Program-made: the position numbers and the translations under genes
NCBI GenBank assembly: GCA_964534315.1
Contig: CAZHOV010000008.1
Span: 3,627-67,626, forward strand
Direction of reading: 5' to 3'
DNA: 64,000 bases
Source: CAZHOV01 sp964534315
GTDB lineage: Bacteria; Bacteroidota; Bacteroidia; Chitinophagales; Saprospiraceae
The notes under the pieces: generated by a model
Databases searched by the model: none
Seen by the model: the letters and a program-made list of their open reading frames with translations, nothing else
What the model was told of the DNA's origin: nothing
Shown here: in pieces, positions 20,166-28,477 of the stretch
How positions within the stretch are numbered: the stretch's first letter is position 1
Layout of the letters: each line of letters starts with the position of its first letter

Positions 20166-21641
20166 ATGAACCAATATTTTTTATTTTTGGTAACCATCTT
20201 TTTGGGGATACAACTCATTGATGCATTGGGGCAAACCCAGGTGGGTGATGACTTATTTGGAATTGCAGAAGGAGAAGAGTTTGGCTATTCTGTAAGCATT
20301 TCAGATGATGGAAGCCGAATTGCTGTAGGTGCTCCCTTTTTCTTTGATGTGAGCGATAATAAGCTTAAAGGGCGAGTTAGAGTGCTTGATTTAGTAGACG
20401 GTTCCTGGATACAAGCCGGAAATACCATTTTGGGTAGTAATGATTTTGACTTTTTAGGCTTTTCGGTGGCGCTTTCTTCTGATGGCAATACCTTAGCCAT
20501 TGGTGCGGTAGGCCCTACGAATGCTGATATTACCGGAACGGTAAGAGTATATACTTTTGTAAATAACGGTTGGACTCAACAGGGAGAAGATATTGATGGA
20601 GCGGCGATTGGTGATGAATTTGGCACATCGGTAGATATTTCCTCTGATGGAAATCGTATCGCTATTGGAGCGCCTAGAAATGGCGGAAATGGTGTTGACT
20701 CTGGTAATGTGCAAGTATTTGAATTTGAAAATGGAGTATGGACCCAATTGGGAGATGATTTAACCGGAGCAGCTCCCGGAGATCGTTCCGGGACATCCGT
20801 ATCTATTTCTGCTGATGGGCAGAGGGTTGCAGTTGGGGCGCCCAATAATGGAGAAGATGCCGGGCATGTAAGAGTTTTTGAATGGACCAATGGCAGTTGG
20901 TCTATATTGGGTATTCCCATTGAAGGAGAGGGGACGCTGGACCAATCAGGGACTGCTGTTTCGCTTTCCGAAGATGGTAATCGAGTGGCTATTGGAGCAT
21001 TTTTAAACGATGGAGAAGAACCAGGATCAGGGCACGTTCGAATTTACGAATGGAATGGCAATAATTGGGCTCAACTAGGAGATGATATTGATGGGGAAAC
21101 TACTGCTGATAATTTTGGTCAGACAGTTTCCCTAACGAATGATGGTAACTATGTCGCCATAGGAGCTCCTCGCTTTGGTGTCGGAGATGAGGAAACAGGA
21201 TACGTTCAAGTTTACAAATGGACAGATGATAGTTGGGAAAAATTTGGTGATGACATAATAGGAAAAGAGCCTATGGAATTTTTTGGTAGTGCTGTTGCCT
21301 TTTCCGCTGACGGGCAGCGGGTAATATGCGGAGGTCGCCTGAATGATGTCAATGGGACAAGAGCAGGAAGAGTTGAAGTTAATGAGTTTACGGTGCTTAC
21401 CACCAAAAACAAAGATCAGCGTATTTCTTTGGAATTATACCCTAATCCCACACACCGTTCTTTATTCTTTAATCAGATAGTCGAAGAAGTGGAGCTGATA
21501 AGTCAAACTGGTCAGGTAATCAAAAGACTACAGACTCATCGTCGTCATCAAATTGATGTGTCTAACCTTCCTAATGGTATCTATTTTGTCAAATGCTACA
21601 TTGGCGAGTATCAGATCATAAGAAAATTTGTCAAACACTAG
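20166..21641 (+). CDS. Secreted beta-propeller (FG-GAP-like) protein with T9SS tail
   Basis: 491 residues with a signal peptide (about 1-23). About seven repeats of some 55 residues follow, with the pattern G-x-S-V-x-I-S-x-D-G-x-R-x-A-I-G-A-P, then G-x-V-R-V-F-E-W and W-x-Q-L-G-D-D-I. This is an integrin-alpha/FG-GAP-like propeller often seen in marine Bacteroidota. The C-terminal type IX sorting domain (about 415-491) has ELYPNPTHRSLFF and NLPNGIYFVKC. It is exported and surface attached, with a possible adhesive or binding role. It stands alone, with gene debris behind it. Confidence 0.88.
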   Translation: MNQYFLFLVTIFLGIQLIDALGQTQVGDDLFGIAEGEEFGYSVSISDDGSRIAVGAPFFFDVSDNKLKGRVRVLDLVDGSWIQAGNTILGSNDFDFLGFSVALSSDGNTLAIGAVGPTNADITGTVRVYTFVNNGWTQQGEDIDGAAIGDEFGTSVDISSDGNRIAIGAPRNGGNGVDSGNVQVFEFENGVWTQLGDDLTGAAPGDRSGTSVSISADGQRVAVGAPNNGEDAGHVRVFEWTNGSWSILGIPIEGEGTLDQSGTAVSLSEDGNRVAIGAFLNDGEEPGSGHVRIYEWNGNNWAQLGDDIDGETTADNFGQTVSLTNDGNYVAIGAPRFGVGDEETGYVQVYKWTDDSWEKFGDDIIGKEPMEFFGSAVAFSADGQRVICGGRLNDVNGTRAGRVEVNEFTVLTTKNKDQRISLELYPNPTHRSLFFNQIVEEVELISQTGQVIKRLQTHRRHQIDVSNLPNGIYFVKCYIGEYQIIRKFVKH

Positions 21642-21737
21642 TTCTGAGGGTTCTTTTACAAAAATCATAAGAATAGATGACGCTCCTTTGATGGATGTTT
21701 TTGCGAATCTAAACAATTCCTGCTAACTTTATCCTGG

Positions 21738-21983
21738 ATGCCAATGGAAGGGTTGTTGCTGAAAAGACCGGTCAAAACACCTCCTAAAGCGTATGGTACG
21801 AATGCTTTCACCTGCGTCATCCGGATAGAAGACTTTGACCGGATTGCAGACCTCATTATTCAGCATGGTGGCCAGGTGGCTATGCCAAAATTTGCTATTC
21901 CCGGGAAAGGCTGGCAAGGATATTTTATCGACCTGGATAATAACGTATTTGGAATCTTAGAAGTAGACGAACAAGCGAAATAG
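21738..21983 (+). pseudogene. C-terminal half of a VOC (glyoxalase-like) protein
   Basis: An open frame of 81 codons ends in GGQVAMPKFAIPGKGWQGYF and DNNVFGILE, the closing beta-alpha-beta unit of the vicinal-oxygen-chelate family. It also retains the middle segment MEGLLLKRP. VOC proteins are about 120-130 residues, so the first 45 or so residues with one metal ligand are missing and no plausible start with family similarity lies upstream. It is probably a 5'-deleted gene, though translation from ATG 21738 cannot be excluded. Confidence 0.55.
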
Positions 21984-22022
21984 CTTTCGCTTTTTAGCAA
22001 TAAAAAACTAAACGTAATTAAT

Positions 22023-22529
22023 ATGACCGTTAGGATAATCGCCTGTTGCCTGATATTCATAGGTGTAGGTGCCTGTTCGCAGCAACCTCAAAGTGTGGAA
22101 GATCAATTGTTATCCGTTTTCAAAAAGATAAAAAAGGATAGGAACCACGATTTTTTTAAAACGCTTGAGCCTGATGAGGCGGATTGTCAATTCATCTTCA
22201 AAGAAGAATATGTTCAGGGGGCTTTAAACCACAGCAGAGCAGCATGGGCACAACTAGAACAATTGCCGGAGGACGGAATGAAACCGGAAACTGATAATGC
22301 GAAAGCTAAAGTTATTGCAGTTTCCAAAAGAGAACTTCAAAGTGGTGTGACTAAAGGTCTGCCCAAGGGGTATACAAAACTGTCAGATTTCATTAATGAC
22401 GGTGTATCTGTTTATGGGATGCAATATTTGAATGAAGACGGCAGCATTCAAAAAACGCGATCTGCTTTCTTTAAAGCCGGTGAAAAGTGGGTGTTTATCC
22501 CATTTGCTTACCAGGCATTTGAGGAGTAA
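22023..22529 (+). CDS. Small lipoprotein of unknown function
   Basis: 168 residues. The lipobox IGVGAC places the lipidated Cys at about residue 18. The mature part is mostly helical then beta, with no motif I know (KKDRNHDFFKTLEPDEADC and SAFFKAGEKWVFIPF are distinctive). Its size and ending resemble nuclear-transport-factor-like lipoproteins, but that is a guess. It is followed after 21 bp by the MBL-fold gene, so they may share a transcript. Confidence 0.72.
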   Translation: MTVRIIACCLIFIGVGACSQQPQSVEDQLLSVFKKIKKDRNHDFFKTLEPDEADCQFIFKEEYVQGALNHSRAAWAQLEQLPEDGMKPETDNAKAKVIAVSKRELQSGVTKGLPKGYTKLSDFINDGVSVYGMQYLNEDGSIQKTRSAFFKAGEKWVFIPFAYQAFEE

Positions 22530-22550
22530 GTTGCTAAATTATTCAGGCTT

Positions 22551-23318
22551 ATGAAAATCCACCACATCCGAAATGCTACCATGATCATTGAAGCCAATGA
22601 TCGCGTTATTCTTGTTGATCCTATGATTGGTCCTGCCGGGACGATTCCCCCCTTTTCTTTTGTCCGATTTAAGCCAAAGCGAAATCCGATCGTTCCATTT
22701 CCGGAAAATTGCAGGCATTTGCTCAATGAAGTTACGCACTGCCTGATTACTCATCAGCATCCCGATCATTGCGATAGGGCAGGGAAGCAATGGCTTTCTG
22801 AAAAAGGCCTTCCTGTTTATTGCAGCGTGAAGGATGAAGCTGCCTTTAAAAAGATGGGGCTAAATGTAGTCCAATCTATCGATTATTGGAAGCGAATTGA
22901 CTTTTTGGACGGCAAGATAGAAGGGATTCCGGCAAGACACGGCTATGGGGTGGTCGCCAAAACAATGGGGAACGTCATGGGGTATTATATCGAATTGCCC
23001 AGACAGCCCTCTGTTTATCTGAGTTCAGATACTATTTATACAGCTGCAGTGGATAAGGTTTTAAAAGAATACCAGCCCGATATTGCTGTCGTAGCATCCG
23101 GATCTGCTCAGTTAGACGTGTTAAAGCCTATTTTAATGACAGTAGAGGACATCTTAACCTTTGTTCGTCATGCACCCAAAAAGGTAATCGCCAATCATCT
23201 CGAAGCAGTAAATCATTGCCCGACAACACGCAATCATTTGAAAACAGTGTTATCTAAACAAGGACTTGAGGATAAGGTCTGGATTCCGGAGGATGGAGAA
23301 GAGCTAAAAATTGCTTAA
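22551..23318 (+). CDS. MBL-fold metallohydrolase (UlaG-like)
   Basis: 255 residues. The signature T-H-x-H-x-D-H is present as ITHQHPDHCD (about residues 65-75), preceded by VILVDPMIG. Later metal-ligand positions are seen in ARHGYG, YLSSDTIY and NHLEAVNHCP. The opening (HIRNATMIIEAND) is typical of the UlaG/beta-lactamase-superfamily-2 branch acting on small esters, lactones or phosphodiesters. No signal peptide, so cytoplasmic. It is 21 bp behind the lipoprotein gene. Substrate unknown. Confidence 0.88.
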   Translation: MKIHHIRNATMIIEANDRVILVDPMIGPAGTIPPFSFVRFKPKRNPIVPFPENCRHLLNEVTHCLITHQHPDHCDRAGKQWLSEKGLPVYCSVKDEAAFKKMGLNVVQSIDYWKRIDFLDGKIEGIPARHGYGVVAKTMGNVMGYYIELPRQPSVYLSSDTIYTAAVDKVLKEYQPDIAVVASGSAQLDVLKPILMTVEDILTFVRHAPKKVIANHLEAVNHCPTTRNHLKTVLSKQGLEDKVWIPEDGEELKIA

Positions 23319-23358
23319 AAAATTAGTTAACTTTAATGAAACTTAAATCTCTTTTTTA

Positions 23359-23964
23359 ATGCTTGACAAACAATTAAAAGGATATTCCATTTCTGATTAT
23401 GTAGTCTTTGAAAATGAATCAGAAAATAAACATGAATATGAAGACGGTATTGTAACGGCTATGTCGGGAGGGACGCTAAATCATGGCATTATTGCCAACA
23501 ATATTAATGCTGAAATTTATAGTAGCCTTAAATCAAGTAAAAAACCATGTACTTCAATTAATGGAGATGTCAGAATTTTTGTTGAACAAGCGAACTCTTT
23601 TGTATATCCTGACGGGATAGTTGTTTGCGGTACTATTGAAACGTTTAAAGATGACCCCCATTCCATTATTAATCCAACTTTAATCATTGAAGTGCTTTCT
23701 AAGTCAACAGAAAGTTATGATAGAGGCACAAAGTTCCATAAATATTGTTCGCTTTCCTCTTTTCAGGAGTATATTTTAATTGATCAGTACAAGCCTGTAA
23801 TTGATTCCTTGTTTCGAGCAAAAAAAGGAGAATGGAAGATGGTCACCACAATAGGTCTCGATCAATCTATTTATCTGCATTCTATTGATGCCACAATCCT
23901 GCTGAAAGATATTTACAGAAATACCGTTGACCTGAAAAAACCGCAATTCCGATTGGATCTTTAA
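23359..23964 (+). CDS. Uma2 family PD-(D/E)XK nuclease-like protein
   Basis: 201 residues. The Uma2 (DUF820) pattern is clear: KHEYEDGIVTAMSGG near the start, the catalytic Asp in SFVYPDGIVVC, the E-x-x-S motif in LIIEVLSKSTESYDRGTKF, and EYILIDQ with a further acidic pair. Uma2 proteins have a restriction-endonuclease fold and are thought to be nucleases, and they often occur as lone cargo-like genes, especially in cyanobacteria and gliding Bacteroidota. No partner is evident here. It is cytoplasmic. Confidence 0.9.
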   Translation: MLDKQLKGYSISDYVVFENESENKHEYEDGIVTAMSGGTLNHGIIANNINAEIYSSLKSSKKPCTSINGDVRIFVEQANSFVYPDGIVVCGTIETFKDDPHSIINPTLIIEVLSKSTESYDRGTKFHKYCSLSSFQEYILIDQYKPVIDSLFRAKKGEWKMVTTIGLDQSIYLHSIDATILLKDIYRNTVDLKKPQFRLDL

Positions 23965-24107
23965 ATTTGTATTGATGGATTTATTTCCAAAAATCCGAAA
24001 AGAGATCACCCTGGAAGCCTTCAGGCAATTGGGGGTTATTTAGATCATTGTTTGTTGAGGCGAAATTTATTCGCCAAGTCTTCACCATCGAATTAATCCA
24101 TAAGTAA

Positions 24108-24683
24108 ATGAACGTCCGTCTCCATACTCCTTTTTTCCTACTCCTTGTCATCCTTAACCTAGGCAATTTCCCGTCTTTTGCTCAACAATCTGAAGACGAC
24201 TATACCGATCTAATCCACCAGCGCCTGGGCGGCGAAAGGGAGGTTGGTGTCCAAAGCGGCTTTGTGGATATTCTCACGGACGAACATGCTATTGAAGTGG
24301 AATTTGCCGGCAAATGGAAGCAGTCGATTGGGCAGGCGCTTTGGTACGGATTACAAACCGGTAAAAAACCAGGCATCGTCTTGATCAAGGAGCGTAATTA
24401 CGATAATAAATATATCATTCAACTTGGCTCCGCCCTGCAATATGGAGACTTAACCCAACAAATAAACGTATGGGTATGGCCGGATGACTTTCGAGGAGCT
24501 TCAACTACCAACCAACCGCCGGAAAGCTATGGTACTCCTCACCAAAGAATTACCGAAAAATCATATTGGCTGACCACTTCCAGCAAGATCAGGCATAATT
24601 CCAGTTGTATGTATTTCAAAAAAACAAGAGGTGTTTATTGCGAAAAAGAGGAGGGAGTAGCTTGCAAAAAGTGTGGAGGGTAG
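24108..24683 (+). CDS. Exported PD-(D/E)XK-like protein with Cys-rich tail
   Basis: 191 residues with a signal peptide (about 1-25, ending SFAQQ). The central region, VDILTDEHAIEVEFAGKW followed by IGQALWYGLQTGKKPGIVLI, has the D...E-x-E...K and downstream Gln layout of PD-(D/E)XK nuclease folds. The tail has HNSSCMYFKKTRGVYC and ACKKCGG, four Cys and a His that look like a zinc knuckle. Homologous proteins with this two-part layout are widespread in aquatic bacteria and uncharacterised as far as I know. The signal peptide would put a nuclease-fold protein in the periplasm or outside. It starts 144 bp after Uma2 and precedes the permease. Confidence 0.7.
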   Translation: MNVRLHTPFFLLLVILNLGNFPSFAQQSEDDYTDLIHQRLGGEREVGVQSGFVDILTDEHAIEVEFAGKWKQSIGQALWYGLQTGKKPGIVLIKERNYDNKYIIQLGSALQYGDLTQQINVWVWPDDFRGASTTNQPPESYGTPHQRITEKSYWLTTSSKIRHNSSCMYFKKTRGVYCEKEEGVACKKCGG

Positions 24684-24725
24684 AAGCGATAACCTTCTCG
24701 TAAATATGGGATTGTCCCTTAAATT

Positions 24726-24740
24726 CCCTATTTTATAGGG
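24726..24740 (+). promoter_or_regulatory. Small hairpin over the permease translation start region
   Basis: CCCTAT (24726-24731) and ATAGGG (24735-24740) form a perfect 6-bp stem with a TTT loop, one base before the ATG at 24742. It could hide the ribosome-binding region. There is no other evidence for regulation. Confidence 0.3.
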
Positions 24741-24741
24741 T

Positions 24742-25983
24742 ATGTCAAAACATAAACCACGATCGAACGAAAAACTAAAACGGACGCTTAATCTCCCGCT
24801 GCTCATCTTTTATGGTGTAGGAACCATTCTCGGATTGGGTATCTATGTGCTGTTGGGGAAGGTGGGCGGAGAAGCAGGTATGCTGGCCCCTTTGGCTTTT
24901 CTGGTAGCAGCAATCATAGCCGGGTTGACCGGACTTTCTTATGGCGAATTATCGGCAAGAATTCCTAAAAGTGCAGGGGAGGTCAATTATGTAGATGAAG
25001 CTTTTGGAATTAAAACACTTTCAGCAACAGTAGGTTGGCTAATCGTACTTTCAGCTATTATTTCAACCGCTACGGTGATAAACGGGTATGTAGGCTATGT
25101 ACATGTGTTTATAGAACTCCCGGACTGGCTAATCATCACATCAATAACCCTGATTCTAGGCGGTATTGCCGCGAAAGGAATTTCCGAATCGGTTTACACC
25201 ATCACTATTATTACCCTAATCGAAATTGCCGGGTTATTATTGGTCATTTTTATCGCAGGAGACAACCTGGCCTCTTTTTCAGAACGGTGGCAAGAATTTT
25301 TACCAAAAGCTAATGCTGCTGACTGGGAAAAAATACTTCTCGGAGCTTTTTTGGCATTCTTCGCTTTTATTGGTTTTGAGGATATGGTCAATGTTGCCGA
25401 AGAAGCTAAAAGACCTGAGAAAGACATGCCGAAGGCGATCTTCATTTCCGTGATTGTTTTGACAGTCATGTATATGATCGTTGCTGTAATTGGCGGGCTG
25501 GGCCTGACTCCGGAGCAACTTGAAAATAGCGATGCCCCTCTGGCAGATATCCTGGCCCAAAAAGGCGAAAACTACCCCAAGATCATTAGTGCCATCGGAC
25601 TGATCGCTATTGTGAATGGGGTGCTGGTCCAAATTGTGATGGGAGCGAGAGTATTGTATGGAATGGCGGAAAAAGAATTGGCGCCGTCCTTATTTGGAGA
25701 AGTGAACTCGACGACCAGAACCCCTGTATGGTCCACAGTTTTTATGACTGTTATCATCCTGGCATTGGCCTTGGCATTTAACCTGGAGGCGCTGGCCAAA
25801 GCTACTAATTATGTGCTTATCATCGTCTTTATAATGGTTAACCTTTCTCTGATATTTATCAAGCGACAATCCCCGAACCCCGAAAAGGTAAATACCGTTC
25901 CTTTAATAATTCCCGTATTGGGAGCAATTTTTAGTTTGGGTATATTGATCTTTCAAGCCTGGACAACCATTGCAGAGCTTTAA
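24742..25983 (+). CDS. APC family amino acid permease
   Basis: 413 residues, about twelve membrane helices. The N-terminal NLPLLIFYGVGTILGLGIYVL is the APC helix-1 signature with the G-x-G-I-Y substrate-contact segment, and SYGELSARIPKSAGE follows helix 2. FIGFEDMVNVAEEAKRP is the conserved helix-6 region. It should import or exchange amino acids across the inner membrane; specificity is not visible. The antiporter frame begins directly after the stop, so the two are probably one transcript. Confidence 0.9.
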   Translation: MSKHKPRSNEKLKRTLNLPLLIFYGVGTILGLGIYVLLGKVGGEAGMLAPLAFLVAAIIAGLTGLSYGELSARIPKSAGEVNYVDEAFGIKTLSATVGWLIVLSAIISTATVINGYVGYVHVFIELPDWLIITSITLILGGIAAKGISESVYTITIITLIEIAGLLLVIFIAGDNLASFSERWQEFLPKANAADWEKILLGAFLAFFAFIGFEDMVNVAEEAKRPEKDMPKAIFISVIVLTVMYMIVAVIGGLGLTPEQLENSDAPLADILAQKGENYPKIISAIGLIAIVNGVLVQIVMGARVLYGMAEKELAPSLFGEVNSTTRTPVWSTVFMTVIILALALAFNLEALAKATNYVLIIVFIMVNLSLIFIKRQSPNPEKVNTVPLIIPVLGAIFSLGILIFQAWTTIAEL

Positions 25984-25994
25984 ACCATCAGAAT

Positions 25995-27014
25995 CTGAAT
26001 ACCCTTCTTGTATATATCATTCTGTTTATTATTGCATCGGCATTCACCTGGAAAGGTAGTCTTTTGCTGGAAAACGCAGCCGACCGGCTTGCCAGTTATT
26101 ATCAATTACCACCATTAGTGCAAGGAACAATCGTGCTAGCTGTAGGGTCCAGCTTCCCGGAAATATCGACAGTAGTCATTTCAATTTTATTACACGGCGA
26201 ATTTGACCTGGGGGTAGCGTCTATCACGGGGTCAGCTATATTTAACATCCTCGTTATTCCGGGTATTGCGGGTGTATTAGCCGGTAAAATGTCGGTTAGC
26301 CGCGAATTGATTTACAAGGACGGGCAATTCTATATCCTGGCGTTGGCTATATTATTGTTGACTTTCTCGCTAGGAGTAATTTATTATCCCGTAGAGGGAG
26401 CAGATACCCTGGGCGAGGTCAATCGGGTGCTGGCTATTATCCCCTTAGCCCTTTATGGCCTGTACCTCTTTTTACAACAGCAAGATACCCGCGAATTTCA
26501 AAAAAATGATAATGGTTCAGATAAAACTCAGCATATTCGGGCAGGATGGGAATGGGGAAAGTTCATTTTAGGCTTATTGCTTATTTTGCTGGGAGTAGAC
26601 GGCCTGATCCGCTCGGTTATTTTTGTAGGAGACTACCTGGGTACGCCCAGTTTTTTCTGGGGAGCTACTGTACTGGCAGCAGTAACGAGTGCTCCGGATT
26701 TGATCGTTAGTGTGCGGGCAGCAAAGAAGAAAGAAGCAAACAGGAGTATGGGAAATGTATTGGGGAGTAATATCTTTGACTTGTTGGTAGCCATACCTAT
26801 AGGTGTCTTGTTAGCGGGATCAGCAGTGATCAATTTCTCCCAGGCCGTTCCCATGTTATTTTTTCTAATCGTAGTGACTATACTTTATCTCGTACTTATG
26901 CGGCAAAGCCTCAACTTGAATGTCCGTGAAAGCTGGTTGCTGATAGGTATATATTTACTTTTCATTGCCTGGCTAATAGCAGAAATATTTGGTCCTTTAA
27001 ATTGGCTGATTTGA
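25995..27014 (+). CDS. Sodium/calcium exchanger (CaCA) family protein, start unclear
   Basis: About 340 residues in two homologous halves of five helices each. The alpha repeats are GTIVLAVGSSFPEISTVV with ASITGSAIFNILVIPG in the first half, and GATVLAAVTSAPDLIVSV with GNVLGSNIFDLLVAIP in the second. In the first motif the usual GTSAPE is GSSFPE. It should exchange Ca2+ or another cation for Na+ or H+. The frame is open back to 25935 with no ATG or GTG. The only conventional start is TTG 26064, which would cut into helix 1, while family alignment puts the start near CTG 25995. It overlaps nothing but directly follows the permease stop, so translational coupling is possible. Start codon loss is the alternative. 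Confidence 0.75.
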   Translation: MNTLLVYIILFIIASAFTWKGSLLLENAADRLASYYQLPPLVQGTIVLAVGSSFPEISTVVISILLHGEFDLGVASITGSAIFNILVIPGIAGVLAGKMSVSRELIYKDGQFYILALAILLLTFSLGVIYYPVEGADTLGEVNRVLAIIPLALYGLYLFLQQQDTREFQKNDNGSDKTQHIRAGWEWGKFILGLLLILLGVDGLIRSVIFVGDYLGTPSFFWGATVLAAVTSAPDLIVSVRAAKKKEANRSMGNVLGSNIFDLLVAIPIGVLLAGSAVINFSQAVPMLFFLIVVTILYLVLMRQSLNLNVRESWLLIGIYLLFIAWLIAEIFGPLNWLI

Positions 27015-27042
27015 AAGCGAATGTCTATCTTTAAAAGAAAAA

Positions 27043-28065
27043 ATGGTCGGTAATTATTTAGTGAGTATCGCCAAACAATTCCATTATTACAAACTGCTTG
27101 GCGAAAAGACCTTCGAGCAACTTACCGATGAAGAACTCTTCTGGCAATATCATCCGGATACCAATTCCGTCGCTATTCTGGCCAATCGCCTCTGGGGTAA
27201 TATGAAATCGCGCTGGACCGACTTTTTGATAACTGACGGTGAAAAAGAATGGCGGGAGCGGGATAAGGAATTTGAGGTGGTGATCAAAACGCGGTCAGAA
27301 TTATTGCAGAAATGGGAAGATGGCTGGAGTTGTTTATTTGAAGCTCTGGATAGTATCAATGAGGAAAATTTTGATAACCTGGTTTACATCCGAAATCAGG
27401 GTCATACTATTATTGAGGCGATTAATCGCCAATTGGCACATTATGCCTATCATGTTGGCCAGATTGTTCAGATTGGAAAGATGCTAAAAGGTAATGAGTG
27501 GCAAAGTTTATCTATTCCCAAAGGACAATCAAAAACATTTAATAAAGAAAAGTTTGAGCAAGAGAAAGCGAGAGGGCACTTTACGGATGAATTTTTAGAG
27601 CACAAAAGAACAACGAATGAGTTTACTGAAGACGTTTTTACTCCTGATCAGATACGAGAAATCTCAGAAGACCTGCAAATAGGAATGATTGTTTTTGTCA
27701 ATAAAAAAACCGGGAAAATTCTGTCAACGGTTGATGAACTGGCTCACGGAGAAATGGAAGGATGGGAAGAGGTAAAAGAAGAGATCAGCGAGCAATGGGC
27801 CGATCTGGAAAAAATAGAGAAGATGTACTCCCGTGACGCTTTTAGAATAATGGAAGATTTTATTGATGAAGTGTATGATCAAAGGTTGAAAAACCAATTG
27901 ATCAATGCCCTTAATCGCAGGAAGCCTTTCCGCAATTTCAAAAACATTGTTGAAGATTCGGAATATAGGCAACATTGGTTTAAATTTCGCGATCAACGTC
28001 ATTTTGCTTGGGTGAAAAACCAATTGAAGGGAATTGAATTGGACATAAAAAGTAGGGAAAAGTGA
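27043..28065 (+). CDS. DUF1572 (DinB-like) - UPF0158 fusion protein
   Basis: 340 residues. Residues about 1-185 match DUF1572, a four-helix DinB-superfamily domain (NMKSRWTDFLITDGEKEWR, NRQLAHYAYHVGQIVQIGK, LSIPKGQSKTFN). Residues about 200-340 match UPF0158 (FVNKKTGKI, EDFIDEVYDQRLKNQL, ALNRRKPFRNFKNIV, HWFKFRDQR). The two are usually separate genes. In DinB metalloproteins the first ligand is a His just before the G-N motif; here that place reads NRLWGN, so one metal ligand seems lost, while H-x-x-x-H in AHYAYH is kept. Cytoplasmic, function unknown; DinB-like domains often act as thiol transferases. Confidence 0.82.
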   Translation: MVGNYLVSIAKQFHYYKLLGEKTFEQLTDEELFWQYHPDTNSVAILANRLWGNMKSRWTDFLITDGEKEWRERDKEFEVVIKTRSELLQKWEDGWSCLFEALDSINEENFDNLVYIRNQGHTIIEAINRQLAHYAYHVGQIVQIGKMLKGNEWQSLSIPKGQSKTFNKEKFEQEKARGHFTDEFLEHKRTTNEFTEDVFTPDQIREISEDLQIGMIVFVNKKTGKILSTVDELAHGEMEGWEEVKEEISEQWADLEKIEKMYSRDAFRIMEDFIDEVYDQRLKNQLINALNRRKPFRNFKNIVEDSEYRQHWFKFRDQRHFAWVKNQLKGIELDIKSREK

Positions 28066-28477
28066 AAATCTATGCCATTAGCGGACTTGGAGCAGACGAA
28101 CGGGTTTTCCAATTCTTAAAGCTTCATTATGAAATTGTACCAATCCAGTGGATTAAACCACATATACTTTTTGCTTTATTCCTCCTCTCAGGATCATGAA
28201 TTACCTTTTCGGGGCAAAAAACAAGGAATTACTTAAAAAGATTTTGAAAGATACAGATCCCCATTTTGCAAAATGGGCAATAAATGCAATGACAACCTGG
28301 AGAAATGTGAATGCACCAAAAAATCTGATAAAAATCCACGGGAATAAAGATCTCCTGATTCCCGTTAAAAGAGATTCTCATACCTTTGTGGTTAAAAACG
28401 GCCATCATTTTATGATCGTCGATAGAGCGGATGAAATCAACCAAATTATCAATAATGAAATACCCAAATATCTATGA
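28062..28477 (+). pseudogene. Alpha/beta hydrolase with internal deletion
   Basis: GTG 28062 opens a frame reading VKIYAISGLGADERVFQFLK and IVPIQWIKP, the start of a small Bacteroidota alpha/beta hydrolase. It stops at TGA 28197-28199. Overlapping it, ATG 28196 opens the matching C-terminus: LFGAKNKELLKKILKDTDP, IKIHGNKDLLIP with the catalytic Asp region, and NGHHFMIVDRADEI with the catalytic His. The central 100 or so residues, including the nucleophile elbow G-x-S-x-G, are missing. It is thus an internally deleted, catalytically dead gene, though the second frame could still be translated. The proA start overlaps its stop. Confidence 0.65.

Noticed and set aside
23981..24166. 61-codon minus-strand frame between Uma2 and the exported nuclease-fold gene
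   Set aside because: Its end looks protein-like, but it overlaps the start of the plus-strand gene and I know no family that fits; not enough support.
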